A stretch of 33,105 bases of DNA from CAZBJJ01 sp964492245 (lineage in GTDB: Bacteria; Spirochaetota; Spirochaetia; Treponematales; Breznakiellaceae), in contig CAZBJJ010000021.1 of the NCBI GenBank assembly GCA_964492245.1, positions 1 to 33,105 of the forward strand, written 5' to 3'. A model generated the notes under the pieces. It saw only the letters and a program-made list of their open reading frames with translations, searched no databases and was not told where the DNA came from. Numbering within the stretch: the stretch's first letter is position 1; each line of letters opens with the position of its first letter. This document shows positions 24,081-31,910 of this stretch, piece by piece. Both the position numbers and the translations under genes were made by a program.

Positions 24081-24107
24081 CTGCCCATAATAATGGGAAG
24101 GATGTTT

Positions 24108-24181
24108 GCGTTCGTAGCTCAGCTGGATAGAGCAACGGACTTCGAATCCGTAGGTCGCACGTTCAAGTCGTGTCGGACGCA
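24108..24181 (+). tRNA. tRNA-Arg (anticodon TCG)
   Basis: Acceptor GCGTTCG pairs with CGGACGC (one G-T pair), discriminator A at 24181. Anticodon stem ACGGA/TCCGT holds loop CTTCGAA, so the anticodon is TCG. CCA is not encoded. Confidence 0.93.
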
Positions 24182-24223
24182 GGATTTTCTCGGACGAGCA
24201 ATAACCGGACAGAAGTAATTTTT

Positions 24224-24296
24224 GGGCCGCTAGCTCAGTTGGTAGAGCAGCAGACTCTTAATCTGCGGGTCGAAGGTTCGAATCCTTCGCGGCTCA
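24224..24296 (+). tRNA. tRNA-Lys (anticodon CTT)
   Basis: Acceptor GGGCCGC pairs with GCGGCTC (one G-T pair), discriminator A. Anticodon stem GCAGA/TCTGC holds loop CTCTTAA, giving CTT for AAG codons. T arm GAAGG-TTCGAAT-CCTTC is perfect. Confidence 0.94.
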
Positions 24297-24303
24297 AAAA
24301 TAA

Positions 24304-24321
24304 AAGCACGTAGACGTGCTT
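24304..24321 (+). repeat. Short hairpin between tRNA-Lys and tRNA-Gly
   Basis: AAGCACG / CGTGCTT form a perfect seven-pair stem with loop TAGA. No T tract follows, so it is more likely a processing signal in the polycistronic tRNA transcript than a terminator. Confidence 0.5.
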
Positions 24322-24323
24322 CT

Positions 24324-24395
24324 GCGGGAATAGCTCAGTGGTAGAGCGCCACCTTGCCAAGGTGGATGTCGCGGGTTCGACCCCCGTTTCCCGCT
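24324..24395 (+). tRNA. tRNA-Gly (anticodon GCC), copy 1
   Basis: Acceptor GCGGGAA pairs with TTCCCGC, discriminator T. Anticodon loop TTGCCAA gives GCC. Identical over all 72 bases to the copy at 24528-24599. Confidence 0.95.
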
Positions 24396-24433
24396 GGATT
24401 ACCAGAAGCTGGCAGCACGGGCTTCATCAATTT

Positions 24434-24514
24434 GCGAGAGTGGTGAAATTGGTAGACACGCCAGACTTAGGATCTGGTGCCTTCGGTATAAGGGTTCGAG
24501 TCCCTTCTCTCGCA
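24434..24514 (+). tRNA. tRNA-Leu (anticodon TAG)
   Basis: An 81-base type II tRNA with a long variable arm (TGCCTTCGGTA region). Acceptor GCGAGAG pairs with CTCTCGC, discriminator A. Anticodon stem CCAGA/TCTGG with loop CTTAGGA gives TAG, reading CTA codons. Confidence 0.94.
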
Positions 24515-24527
24515 GGTCCCACAATAT

Positions 24528-24599
24528 GCGGGAATAGCTCAGTGGTAGAGCGCCACCTTGCCAAGGTGGATGTCGCGGGTTCGACCCCCGTTTCCCGCT
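24528..24599 (+). tRNA. tRNA-Gly (anticodon GCC), copy 2
   Basis: Exact 72-base copy of the tRNA-Gly at 24324-24395. The flanks on either side differ, so the duplication covers the gene only or has decayed outside it. It is the last gene before the terminator. Confidence 0.95.
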
Positions 24600-24613
24600 C
24601 GGAGATATAAAAG

Positions 24614-24651
24614 GCTGAATCCGAGTAAAAACCGGATTCAGCTTTTTTTTT
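24614..24651 (+). terminator. Intrinsic terminator of the tRNA operon
   Basis: A perfect ten-pair stem GCTGAATCCG / CGGATTCAGC (24614-24623 and 24633-24642) is followed by nine T residues. It ends the tRNA cluster 15 bp after the last tRNA and insulates tig. Confidence 0.93.
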
Positions 24652-24715
24652 AACAGAGCCAGGCCATTGAAGCGGGGTACCCGTTCGGCCCATCCTATCT
24701 AGCAGAGGCATTTTT

Positions 24716-26083
24716 GTGATTGTAAACAGAGAAATTACCCGACAAGAAAAATCGAGTGTAAAATTGACACTCACCATTCCACAGGCGGAAGTACAGAGCC
24801 AGTATGATACTCTTATTAAAAAATATGCTGGCCAAATTCAAATCCCCGGATTCCGAAAGGGCAAGGCCCCAGTACATGTTGTGGAGCAAAAAATTGGCGA
24901 GGCAGTGCGCGAAGAAAACCTGGGGACCGTTATGGAAACAGCCCTACAGGAGGTCTTTCAAAGCGAAGATTTTCCCCGAGAGGATCTGCCCTTAGCCTAT
25001 TCCACCCCAAGTCTGGCCGAAGAATTTGAAAAAGACTTCGAAAAAGACCTTTCTTTTAGCGTTGTCTACGATGTGTTTCCGCGCGTTAGCATAGAAAACT
25101 GGAAGGGTTACGAGGTTCAGGTGCCAGATGTAAATGTGGACAAGGCAGCCATACAAAGCGAATTAGAGGCGGTTCAAGAGAGAAACGCCATTGTTATAGA
25201 TAAAAACGAGGGCGAAGGTGCAAAAAATGGCGATATCCTCACGGTTAATTATGCCGAACTTGACGAGGAGGGCCAGATCATTCCCGGAAGCGAGCGCGAA
25301 GACTTTGTCTTTACCCTTGGCACCGAGCTCAATATTTATAAATTCGATACTGAGCTAGAGGGCATGAAAAAGGGCGAAACAAAGGAATTTACTAAAACAT
25401 TTGGCCCCGAAGAGAACAATAAAGACCTAGCAGGTACGACAAAAAAAATTAGGGTAAGTCTGGCCTTAATTAAAGAAAAACAACTGCCAGCCCTGGATGA
25501 CGAGCTGGCCCAGGATGTGGACGAAAGATTTAAAACCCTGGCCGACCTCGAAGACGATATCAAAAAGAAATTGGGAGAACATTTAGAAAAAAAATTGCGC
25601 GAGATAAAAATTTCTGCAATTCTCGAAAAAATTATCGAGAAACACATCATTGATATTCCCCAGTCGATGATCGATATGGAAATGGATGGCCGATGGCGCA
25701 ATATGGCCCGCCAATTTGGTATGGATGTTCAACAGGTTAAACAACTTTTTGCGGCCAATCAGGAACAGATGGAAACTATTTCCCAGGAGTGGTTGGCTGC
25801 TGCGGAAAAATCGCTCAAGGCCCGCCTTATAATTGAAAGCCTTATTAACGATCTTAAACTACAGGCCAGCGAAGAAGAGGTTAAGGACCTTGTCCAGCAA
25901 ATGGCCGACGAGGCAAAGGTCTCGGTAGAGGAAGTGAACAAATATTATGCGACAGAGCAAATGCAGGAACAATTGCTGGAGGAAGTTAAAGAACGCAAGC
26001 TCCAAGACCTACTCATTGCCGAAAATAAAATTAAGAAGGGGAAAAAGACTACATATCTGGACCTAATGGCAAATAATGGGTAA
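24716..26083 (+). CDS. tig: Trigger factor (ribosome-associated chaperone)
   Basis: A 455-residue trigger factor, binding nascent chains at the ribosome exit. Residues 1-150 are the ribosome-binding domain with the signature loop GFRKGKAPVHVVEQKIGEAV. The FKBP-type prolyl isomerase domain follows (GDILTVNYAELDEEG, FTLGTELNIYKFDTELEG), and the long helical C-terminal domain completes it. GTG 24716 with AGAGG seven bases upstream is the start. It is followed 9 bp later by clpP, the classical tig-clpP-clpX order. Confidence 0.95.
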   Translation: MIVNREITRQEKSSVKLTLTIPQAEVQSQYDTLIKKYAGQIQIPGFRKGKAPVHVVEQKIGEAVREENLGTVMETALQEVFQSEDFPREDLPLAYSTPSLAEEFEKDFEKDLSFSVVYDVFPRVSIENWKGYEVQVPDVNVDKAAIQSELEAVQERNAIVIDKNEGEGAKNGDILTVNYAELDEEGQIIPGSEREDFVFTLGTELNIYKFDTELEGMKKGETKEFTKTFGPEENNKDLAGTTKKIRVSLALIKEKQLPALDDELAQDVDERFKTLADLEDDIKKKLGEHLEKKLREIKISAILEKIIEKHIIDIPQSMIDMEMDGRWRNMARQFGMDVQQVKQLFAANQEQMETISQEWLAAAEKSLKARLIIESLINDLKLQASEEEVKDLVQQMADEAKVSVEEVNKYYATEQMQEQLLEEVKERKLQDLLIAENKIKKGKKTTYLDLMANNG

Positions 26084-26092
26084 ATTATACAT

Positions 26093-26704
26093 ATGAATGA
26101 ATACATGCACAGCCTTGTACCCGTTGTCGTGGAACAGACAGGGGGAACCGAACGTTCCTACGATATTTATTCCCGACTACTTAAAGATAGGATAGTTTTT
26201 TTAGATGGCGAGATAAACGACCTAACCGCCGACCTCGTTATTGCCCAACTCTTGTTTTTGGCAAGCCAGGATGGCGAAAAAGATATCAGCCTATATATAA
26301 ATTCTCCCGGGGGCTCGGTTACTGCGGGTCTGGCCATTTACGATACCATTCAGTGGCTCCAGCCCGATGTTCAAACCATCTGCATGGGACAGGCCGCCAG
26401 TATGGCAGCACTCATCCTTACCTGCGGAACCCAGGGAAAGCGCCTTGCCCTCCCCTCTTCTCGCGTTCTTATTCACCAGCCCTGGGGAGGGGCCCAGGGA
26501 CAGGCCCGCGATATAGATATCCAGGCCAAAGAGATTATCCGCTTAAAAAAACTGACCATCGAATATTTTGCCCGGCATACCGGCAAGAGCAGCGAAACAA
26601 TTGCCAAGGATATGGAAAGAGATTTCTATATGACCGCAGAGGAGGCAGTTGAGTATCAGGTTATTGACCGCATTTTAAAGAGGGAGTCAAATGGCAAAAC
26701 TTAG
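26093..26704 (+). CDS. clpP: ATP-dependent Clp protease proteolytic subunit
   Basis: A 203-residue serine peptidase that forms the ClpXP chamber. The catalytic triad is visible: S103 in GQAASMAAL, H128 in RVLIHQPWGG and D177 in MERDFYM. Other signatures are YINSPGGSVTAGLAIYDT. ATG 26093 is used, with M5 as alternative; only a weak ribosome site is visible, so coupling to tig is likely. The 3' end overlaps clpX by 14 bp. Confidence 0.97.
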   Translation: MNEYMHSLVPVVVEQTGGTERSYDIYSRLLKDRIVFLDGEINDLTADLVIAQLLFLASQDGEKDISLYINSPGGSVTAGLAIYDTIQWLQPDVQTICMGQAASMAALILTCGTQGKRLALPSSRVLIHQPWGGAQGQARDIDIQAKEIIRLKKLTIEYFARHTGKSSETIAKDMERDFYMTAEEAVEYQVIDRILKRESNGKT

Positions 26705-27947
26705 AAACAGTGGGCAGCCACCAATGGACCGCAACTGCTCTTTTTGTGGAAAGAGTGCCGATATGGCCCGACGTCTTATCGCTGGACCGGACAATATCTA
26801 TATTTGCGATGAATGTGTCGAAGTCTGTCGAAAAATTTTAGTCGAAGAGGATCAGGAACTCTCCACTCAATTTACCGGAGAAATTCCCACTCCCAAGGAA
26901 ATAAAGGCCTATTTGGATGAATTTGTCATTGGCCAAGACAGGGCAAAAAAAGCTCTCTCTGTGGCGGTGTACAATCACTATAAAAGAATATCCAACCCCG
27001 CCAAGAGCCCGGATGATGTAGAAATTGAAAAGGCGAATGTCCTGCTCATTGGCCCCACCGGTACCGGAAAAACTCTTTTGGCAAAAACCTTAGCCCGCAG
27101 GCTTAAAGTGCCCTTTGCCATCGCCGATGCCACCACCCTAACCGAGGCCGGCTATGTTGGCGAAGATGTCGAAAACATCCTGTTAAAACTTATTCAAAAT
27201 GCCGGTGGCAATATTGCCGCAGCCGAACGGGGTATTGTATACATTGACGAAATCGATAAAATTTCGCGAAAGGGCGAAAATGTTTCGATAACGCGCGATG
27301 TATCGGGAGAAGGCGTGCAGCAGGCTCTTTTAAAGATAATCGAAGGCTCTACCTGCTCGGTCCCTCCCCAGGGGGGCAGAAAGCATCCCAATCAGGAAAT
27401 GATACGCATAGACACCACCAATATTCTCTTTATCTGTGGTGGGGCCTTTGTGGGGCTTGAAAAACATATCGAACAGCGGGTAAACACCCAGCCCATCGGC
27501 TTTGGCTCCGATTCTCTGGCCTCTGGGGAGCGGGACATTCAAAAGCTTTTTGCCCAATTGCACCCAGACGATCTTATACATTTTGGCATGATACCCGAAT
27601 TAATCGGCAGGCTTCCCGTCAGTGTTGCTTTAAATAGTTTAAGTCGCGACGATCTGCGCCGCATAATTACCGAACCTCGCAATGCAGTGGTGCGCCAGTT
27701 TAAGGCCTCGATGGCGATAGACAATGTGGAACTCGAATTTGAACACGAAGCCATAGATGCCATTGCCGACATGGCCATTCGACAAAAAACAGGTGCTCGG
27801 GGGCTCAGGGCCATTATCGAAAAAATGATGACCGATATAATGTTCGAACTGCCCTCGCAAGAAGGGGATAAAAAAGTGATTATCTCCAAAGATACCGTCG
27901 AAAAACAGATTAGGCCCGAAGTTATATATAAGGCCAAGAGTGCCTAA
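26691..27947 (+). CDS. clpX: ATP-dependent Clp protease ATP-binding subunit ClpX
   Basis: A 418-residue AAA+ unfoldase. The N-terminal zinc-binding domain has C16, C19, C39 and C42. Walker A GPTGTGKT is at residues 121-128, Walker B is GIVYIDEIDKI, and the IGF loop that docks on ClpP is present (PIGFGSD). C-terminal sensor 2 region: QKTGARGLRAIIEKMM. ATG 26691 follows GAGGGAG inside clpP, so both are made from the same message. Converges on the glycosyltransferase with a 5 bp gap. Confidence 0.97.
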   Translation: MAKLRNSGQPPMDRNCSFCGKSADMARRLIAGPDNIYICDECVEVCRKILVEEDQELSTQFTGEIPTPKEIKAYLDEFVIGQDRAKKALSVAVYNHYKRISNPAKSPDDVEIEKANVLLIGPTGTGKTLLAKTLARRLKVPFAIADATTLTEAGYVGEDVENILLKLIQNAGGNIAAAERGIVYIDEIDKISRKGENVSITRDVSGEGVQQALLKIIEGSTCSVPPQGGRKHPNQEMIRIDTTNILFICGGAFVGLEKHIEQRVNTQPIGFGSDSLASGERDIQKLFAQLHPDDLIHFGMIPELIGRLPVSVALNSLSRDDLRRIITEPRNAVVRQFKASMAIDNVELEFEHEAIDAIADMAIRQKTGARGLRAIIEKMMTDIMFELPSQEGDKKVIISKDTVEKQIRPEVIYKAKSA

Positions 27948-27952
27948 GTAAA

Positions 27953-29083
27953 TTAGGTTGCGGTCTCTTTAATTAAATCGTAGGTGGCCTGTGCGCAGCG
28001 GTCCCAGGAGTAATGCTGCGCCTGTGCCAGGCCCTTGCGAATACAGTCCCGGTAACAGTCGCGATCGCTGGTAAGCTTTATCATTTTATCTGCCATATCC
28101 TCGCTGTCGTAGGGGTTAAAATACAGGGCTGCATCGGCAGCTACCTCGGGCAGGGATGCAGAATCTGAACAGCAGACCGGCACACCGCTTGCCATTGCCT
28201 CTAAAACCCCCATCCCAAAGCCCTCGTACAGCGAGGGCAGAACCACAAAATCGGCCCCCGTATATAGCTCGGGTAGACTCTGTCGCGGAAAATGTCCAGT
28301 AAAAAAAATATCGTGTGAATATTTAGAGCTGGCTGCATATTTTTTAATTTTCCCCGCTCTATGCGAATCGCTACCTGCCAAAACAAGGCGGTGTGGATAA
28401 TGAGTTTTTTCTTTAAATATTGTAAAGGCATCGATTAAGCGCACATGGTTTTTAACCGGATGGTCCAAACGGGCTGCATATAGCACATAGGGGCGCCGAA
28501 AGGAAAAGGGCTGAATAAGAAGCACCTTTTCATCACCTCGGGGCCGGGGATAAAAAGCACTGCGATCTATGCCGTTGGGAATAACATGAATTTTCGATGC
28601 CTCTACCCGCGCCACCTCGACAAGCTCCTTCTTTACCCATTGACTCACCGCAATAACCGTCGATAAATGGCGCAGCGAATCGGGAAAGACAAGACGTAAA
28701 AGCGCGCCTAAATGCGCCCGGTTTGCCCGTGGACCACAGTAGGCGGCCATATCGTGCACCGTACCAATAGATGGACAGGGTGAGCGGCGAGGCAGTCGGC
28801 GATCGGCAGCGGGAAAAAAAGCTACATCGTAGCCCTGCCTGCGCACAAAATCGGGGTATTTAATAATATGCCACAGCGAATTGCTCAGCGTGCCCGAACG
28901 GGCCCCCTGGGCCATATAGGGTATATCCTCGGCAGCTTCCGAATAGGCGTAGCGGTCGAATTCCCAGCCAAATAGCTCTAAGCTCCCCCTATCGCGCGGA
29001 AAGTTCTTTAATAATTGATATAAATAAATGCCTACGCCAGAACGCCCCCCACTACAGGCAAAGCTATCTATGCCAACCTTCAT
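27953..29083 (-). CDS. GT4-family glycosyltransferase
   Basis: A 376-residue retaining glycosyltransferase of GT-B fold. The N-terminal domain has MKVGIDSFACSGGRSGVGIY and GTVHDMAAY; the C-terminal nucleotide-sugar domain carries PSLYEGFGMGVLEAMASGVP, the EX7E motif of GT4 enzymes, followed by DSASLPEVAADAALYFNPYD. Donor and acceptor cannot be told from sequence; cell-surface polysaccharide or glycolipid synthesis is usual for such enzymes. It stands alone, convergent with clpX and divergent from nrdR. ATG 29083 has AGGGGAG upstream. Confidence 0.9.
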   Translation of the reverse strand: MKVGIDSFACSGGRSGVGIYLYQLLKNFPRDRGSLELFGWEFDRYAYSEAAEDIPYMAQGARSGTLSNSLWHIIKYPDFVRRQGYDVAFFPAADRRLPRRSPCPSIGTVHDMAAYCGPRANRAHLGALLRLVFPDSLRHLSTVIAVSQWVKKELVEVARVEASKIHVIPNGIDRSAFYPRPRGDEKVLLIQPFSFRRPYVLYAARLDHPVKNHVRLIDAFTIFKEKTHYPHRLVLAGSDSHRAGKIKKYAASSKYSHDIFFTGHFPRQSLPELYTGADFVVLPSLYEGFGMGVLEAMASGVPVCCSDSASLPEVAADAALYFNPYDSEDMADKMIKLTSDRDCYRDCIRKGLAQAQHYSWDRCAQATYDLIKETAT

Positions 29084-29189
29084 ATCCTATGCTCCCCTCT
29101 TCTCTTGCCTAACATACTAAAGCATATTAGCATAGCAGTAGAATAGAATAAAGAGTAGCTAAAAAACATCATTTTCCCCTGTTTTTCCC

Positions 29190-29218
29190 TTGCCACCCAA
29201 CCGATAGCGTGTTATACT
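29190..29218 (+). promoter_or_regulatory. Sigma-70-type promoter of the nrd operon
   Basis: TTGCCA (29190-29195), 17 bp, TATACT (29213-29218): 5 of 6 and 5 of 6 to consensus with ideal spacing. The predicted start near 29225 gives a leader of about 56 nt containing the palindrome at 29232-29259. Confidence 0.7.
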
Positions 29219-29231
29219 CATAATTACCGCA

Positions 29232-29259
29232 ATAAAGGCACTATATATAGCGCCTTTAT
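29232..29259 (+). promoter_or_regulatory. Palindromic operator, probable NrdR box
   Basis: A 28 bp palindrome with 13 of 14 pairs (one A/C mismatch) centred between 29245 and 29246. Its core GCACTATATATAGCGC (29238-29253) closely fits the NrdR box pattern of CACWATAT followed by its mirror image. It lies just downstream of the promoter and ahead of nrdR itself, so autorepression of the operon when nucleotides are plentiful is expected. NrdR boxes often come as pairs; the second site expected about 31 bp upstream falls on the -10 region and is not convincing. Confidence 0.65.
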
Positions 29260-29280
29260 ATTTGCGCTACGGAGGAGCAT

Positions 29281-29742
29281 GTGCGCTGTCCACACTGTGG
29301 CAACTTAGAGGACCGAGTTATTGAATCGCGAACACTGGCAAATGGCGAGGCCACTCGAAGGCGTCGGGAATGCCTTAGCTGTGAATTTCGCTTTACCAGT
29401 TATGAACGAATCGAAGAAAAACAGCTCATGGTTGTTAAAAAGGATGGCAGACGCGAACCCTTCGACCGCATAAAGGTAGAGCGGGGGGTACAGAGGGCCT
29501 TAGAAAAACGCCCAATATCCCAGATGAGTATAGAAAACATTGTCAACGAAATCGAGGACGAGGCGGCCATTATGGGCCGCACAAACAACGAAATTAGCTC
29601 GAGCAGTTTAGGCGAGCTCGTACTTGCTAAAATTGCTCAGGTAGACAAGGTGGCCTATATACGCTTTGCATCGGTATATCGGCACTTCGAGGACATGGAA
29701 GAGTTTGTCAAAGAAATCCAAAAATTGGGGGGGAAGGCATGA
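29281..29742 (+). CDS. nrdR: Transcriptional repressor NrdR
   Basis: A 153-residue NrdR, the nucleotide-sensing repressor of ribonucleotide reductase genes. The zinc ribbon has C3, C6, C31 and C34 (MRCPHCGN, RRECLSCEFRFTSYERIE) and is followed by an ATP-cone (VVKKDGRREPFDRIKVERGV). GTG 29281 with GGAGGAG is the start. Its last bases overlap the nrdD start in the ATGA arrangement, so both are coupled. The NrdR-type palindrome in its leader suggests it controls its own operon. Confidence 0.96.
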   Translation: MRCPHCGNLEDRVIESRTLANGEATRRRRECLSCEFRFTSYERIEEKQLMVVKKDGRREPFDRIKVERGVQRALEKRPISQMSIENIVNEIEDEAAIMGRTNNEISSSSLGELVLAKIAQVDKVAYIRFASVYRHFEDMEEFVKEIQKLGGKA

Positions 29743-31853
29743 ATCGGGAACTATTTCCAGAATTTAGAGGAACTAGTGTAGGCACTAAAGGCGATTTCGA
29801 GGTCTTTAGTATTCGAAATGTGGTTAAGCGTTCAGGCGAATTAGAGCGCTACGACCGAGACAAAATTATCGAAGCCATTACCAAGGCTTTTAACGCGGTC
29901 GGGGTAAGCGAGTCCACCGAAGATGGGCGGGGCAAGGCGGCAAAACTCTGCGATATTGTAGAGGAAAAAATAAGACTGATGATGAAAAGCCGCCACAAAA
30001 ACTCGATTCCTGCTATAGAGGAAATTCAGGACATTGTAGAGTCGGTGCTTGTAGAAAGCCGAGAGACCCCGGTGGCAAAGGCCTATATTTTATACCGCGC
30101 AAAGCGCGAGGCCGTGCGCGATGCAAAAAGTCTTATGCTCGATATCGACGACACCATGGACGGCTACCTAAAACAACAGGATTGGCGGGTAAACGAAAAT
30201 GCAAATGTAAATTTTTCGCTCGGTGGGCTTATTCTTCACAACTCTGGAAGTATTACCGCCAATTATTGGCTAAAAAACATCTACCCGGCAGAGGTGGCCG
30301 ATGCCCATCGCAGCGCCTCTTTTCATATTCACGACCTGTCGATGTTCTCTGGCTACTGTGCCGGTTGGTCTTTGCGCCAGCTTATCTTGGAGGGCCTTGG
30401 AGGCGTCCCCGACAAAATTACCTCGACGCCGGCCAAACACCTTTCCACCCTTATGCAACAGGCGGTAAACTTTTTGGGCTGTCTTCAAAATGAATGGGCC
30501 GGGGCCCAGGCCTTTAGTTCCTTCGACACCTTCACGGCCCCCTTTGTAAAAGCCGACAAGCTGAGCGACAAAGAAATACAGCAATGTATTCAGAGCTTTG
30601 TCTTTGGCGTAAACACCCCCAGTCGCTGGGGGAGTCAGGCCCCCTTTACCAATATAACCTTGGACTGGACCGTTCCCGAGGACCTTAAAGACAAACCGGC
30701 CATAGTCGGCGGCAAGGAAATGGACTTTACCTATGGCGACTGCAAACCCGAAATGGACCGCATAAACAGGGCCTTTATCGAACTCATGCTTGCCGGCGAT
30801 GCCAATGGGCGGGGCTTTCAGTACCCCATTCCCACTTACAATATTACGCGCGACTTCGACTGGGAGACCGACAATGCCCGCCTTCTCTTCGAGATGACCG
30901 CAAAATATGGCACCCCCTACTTCCAGAACTTTGTAAACTCGGACCTCAACCCCGAGGATGTTCGCTCGATGTGCTGTCGTCTACAGTTGGATAAAAGGGA
31001 ACTGCGAAAACGTGGCGGTGGCCTTTTTGGTAGCGACGAGCTCACCGGTTCAGTGGGCGTGGTAACCATCAATTTGCCCCGCATTGGCTATCTAGCAAAG
31101 ACCGAGGATGAATTTTTCCGCAACCTGAGCTATTTAATGGATCTGGCCAGGGACAGCCTGGTTATCAAGCGCAAGGTGGTTACCCGCCTGCTCGAAGGTG
31201 GCCTTTTTCCCTATACCAAACGCTATCTACAAAACCTGGACAGTCATTTTAATACGATTGGGCTCTGTGGCATGAACGAATGTCTACTCAATTTTTTTGG
31301 CAAAAACACCAATATTGTAACAAAGAAGGGGCGGGATTTCTCGTTAAAGATATTACATTTTATGCGGAACCGACTTGCCGACTACCAAGAAGAAACCGGC
31401 GAACTCTTTAACCTAGAAGCCACGCCGGCAGAATCTACCTCGTACCGTCTTGCAAAACATGACCGCAAACACTACCCCGATATTATTACTGCGGGTACCG
31501 ATGAGCCCTATTATACAAACTCGACCCAGCTACCCGTAGACTTCACCGAGGATGTATTCGAGGCCTTAGAGCTTCAGGAGCCACTGCAAACGGCCTATAC
31601 CGGTGGCACTGTCTTCCACGGCTTTTTGGGCCAGGCAATTGATAGCTGGAAGGCCTGCCGCGACCTAGTAAAGGCGATTGCCCACAACTACCGACTGCCC
31701 TATTTTACCATTTCGCCCACCTTTTCAATTTGCGAGGTACATGGCTATTTGTATGGAGAACATTTTACCTGCCCGCAATGCAAGGCGGCCCTGGAACAGG
31801 AACTGAGCAAAAAAATATCGGAGTTAGAAGAGGAATTGAGCCAGGTCTCGTAA
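29739..31853 (+). CDS. nrdD: Anaerobic ribonucleoside-triphosphate reductase, lacking its glycyl-radical loop
   Basis: A 704-residue class III ribonucleotide reductase large chain. An ATP-cone (residues 27-120, VVKRSGELERYDRDKIIEAI) precedes the ten-stranded barrel with C207 (GYCAGWSL), C412-C413 (SMCCRLQLD), TGSVGVVTINLPRIGYLA and TIGLCGMNE. The zinc ribbon is there (C665, H668, C678, C681: SICEVHGYLYGEHFTCPQC). Ordinary NrdD continues from here within a few residues to the RVxGYLR loop whose glycine carries the radical. This protein instead ends in a 23-residue acidic heptad-like helix (KISELEEELSQVS). The missing loop is encoded by the next gene. Two in-frame TAA codons (31851, 31863) separate them, in the same reading frame, so this is not a frameshift. 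Confidence 0.93.
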   Translation: MNRELFPEFRGTSVGTKGDFEVFSIRNVVKRSGELERYDRDKIIEAITKAFNAVGVSESTEDGRGKAAKLCDIVEEKIRLMMKSRHKNSIPAIEEIQDIVESVLVESRETPVAKAYILYRAKREAVRDAKSLMLDIDDTMDGYLKQQDWRVNENANVNFSLGGLILHNSGSITANYWLKNIYPAEVADAHRSASFHIHDLSMFSGYCAGWSLRQLILEGLGGVPDKITSTPAKHLSTLMQQAVNFLGCLQNEWAGAQAFSSFDTFTAPFVKADKLSDKEIQQCIQSFVFGVNTPSRWGSQAPFTNITLDWTVPEDLKDKPAIVGGKEMDFTYGDCKPEMDRINRAFIELMLAGDANGRGFQYPIPTYNITRDFDWETDNARLLFEMTAKYGTPYFQNFVNSDLNPEDVRSMCCRLQLDKRELRKRGGGLFGSDELTGSVGVVTINLPRIGYLAKTEDEFFRNLSYLMDLARDSLVIKRKVVTRLLEGGLFPYTKRYLQNLDSHFNTIGLCGMNECLLNFFGKNTNIVTKKGRDFSLKILHFMRNRLADYQEETGELFNLEATPAESTSYRLAKHDRKHYPDIITAGTDEPYYTNSTQLPVDFTEDVFEALELQEPLQTAYTGGTVFHGFLGQAIDSWKACRDLVKAIAHNYRLPYFTISPTFSICEVHGYLYGEHFTCPQCKAALEQELSKKISELEEELSQVS

Positions 31854-31910
31854 AATGGGTTTTAACATCCCCTTGGGATTCATAACAAAGATAAGGATAA
31901 GGAGAGTATA

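Noticed and set aside
24338..24777. Open frames on both strands across the tRNA cluster (90 and 116 codons)
   Set aside because: They run through the tRNA genes and terminator; repeated tRNA sequence explains the apparent protein repeats.
29207..29222. A second NrdR box one helical spacing upstream of the palindrome
   Set aside because: Only a TTATA core matches; the sequence is better explained as the -10 region of the promoter.
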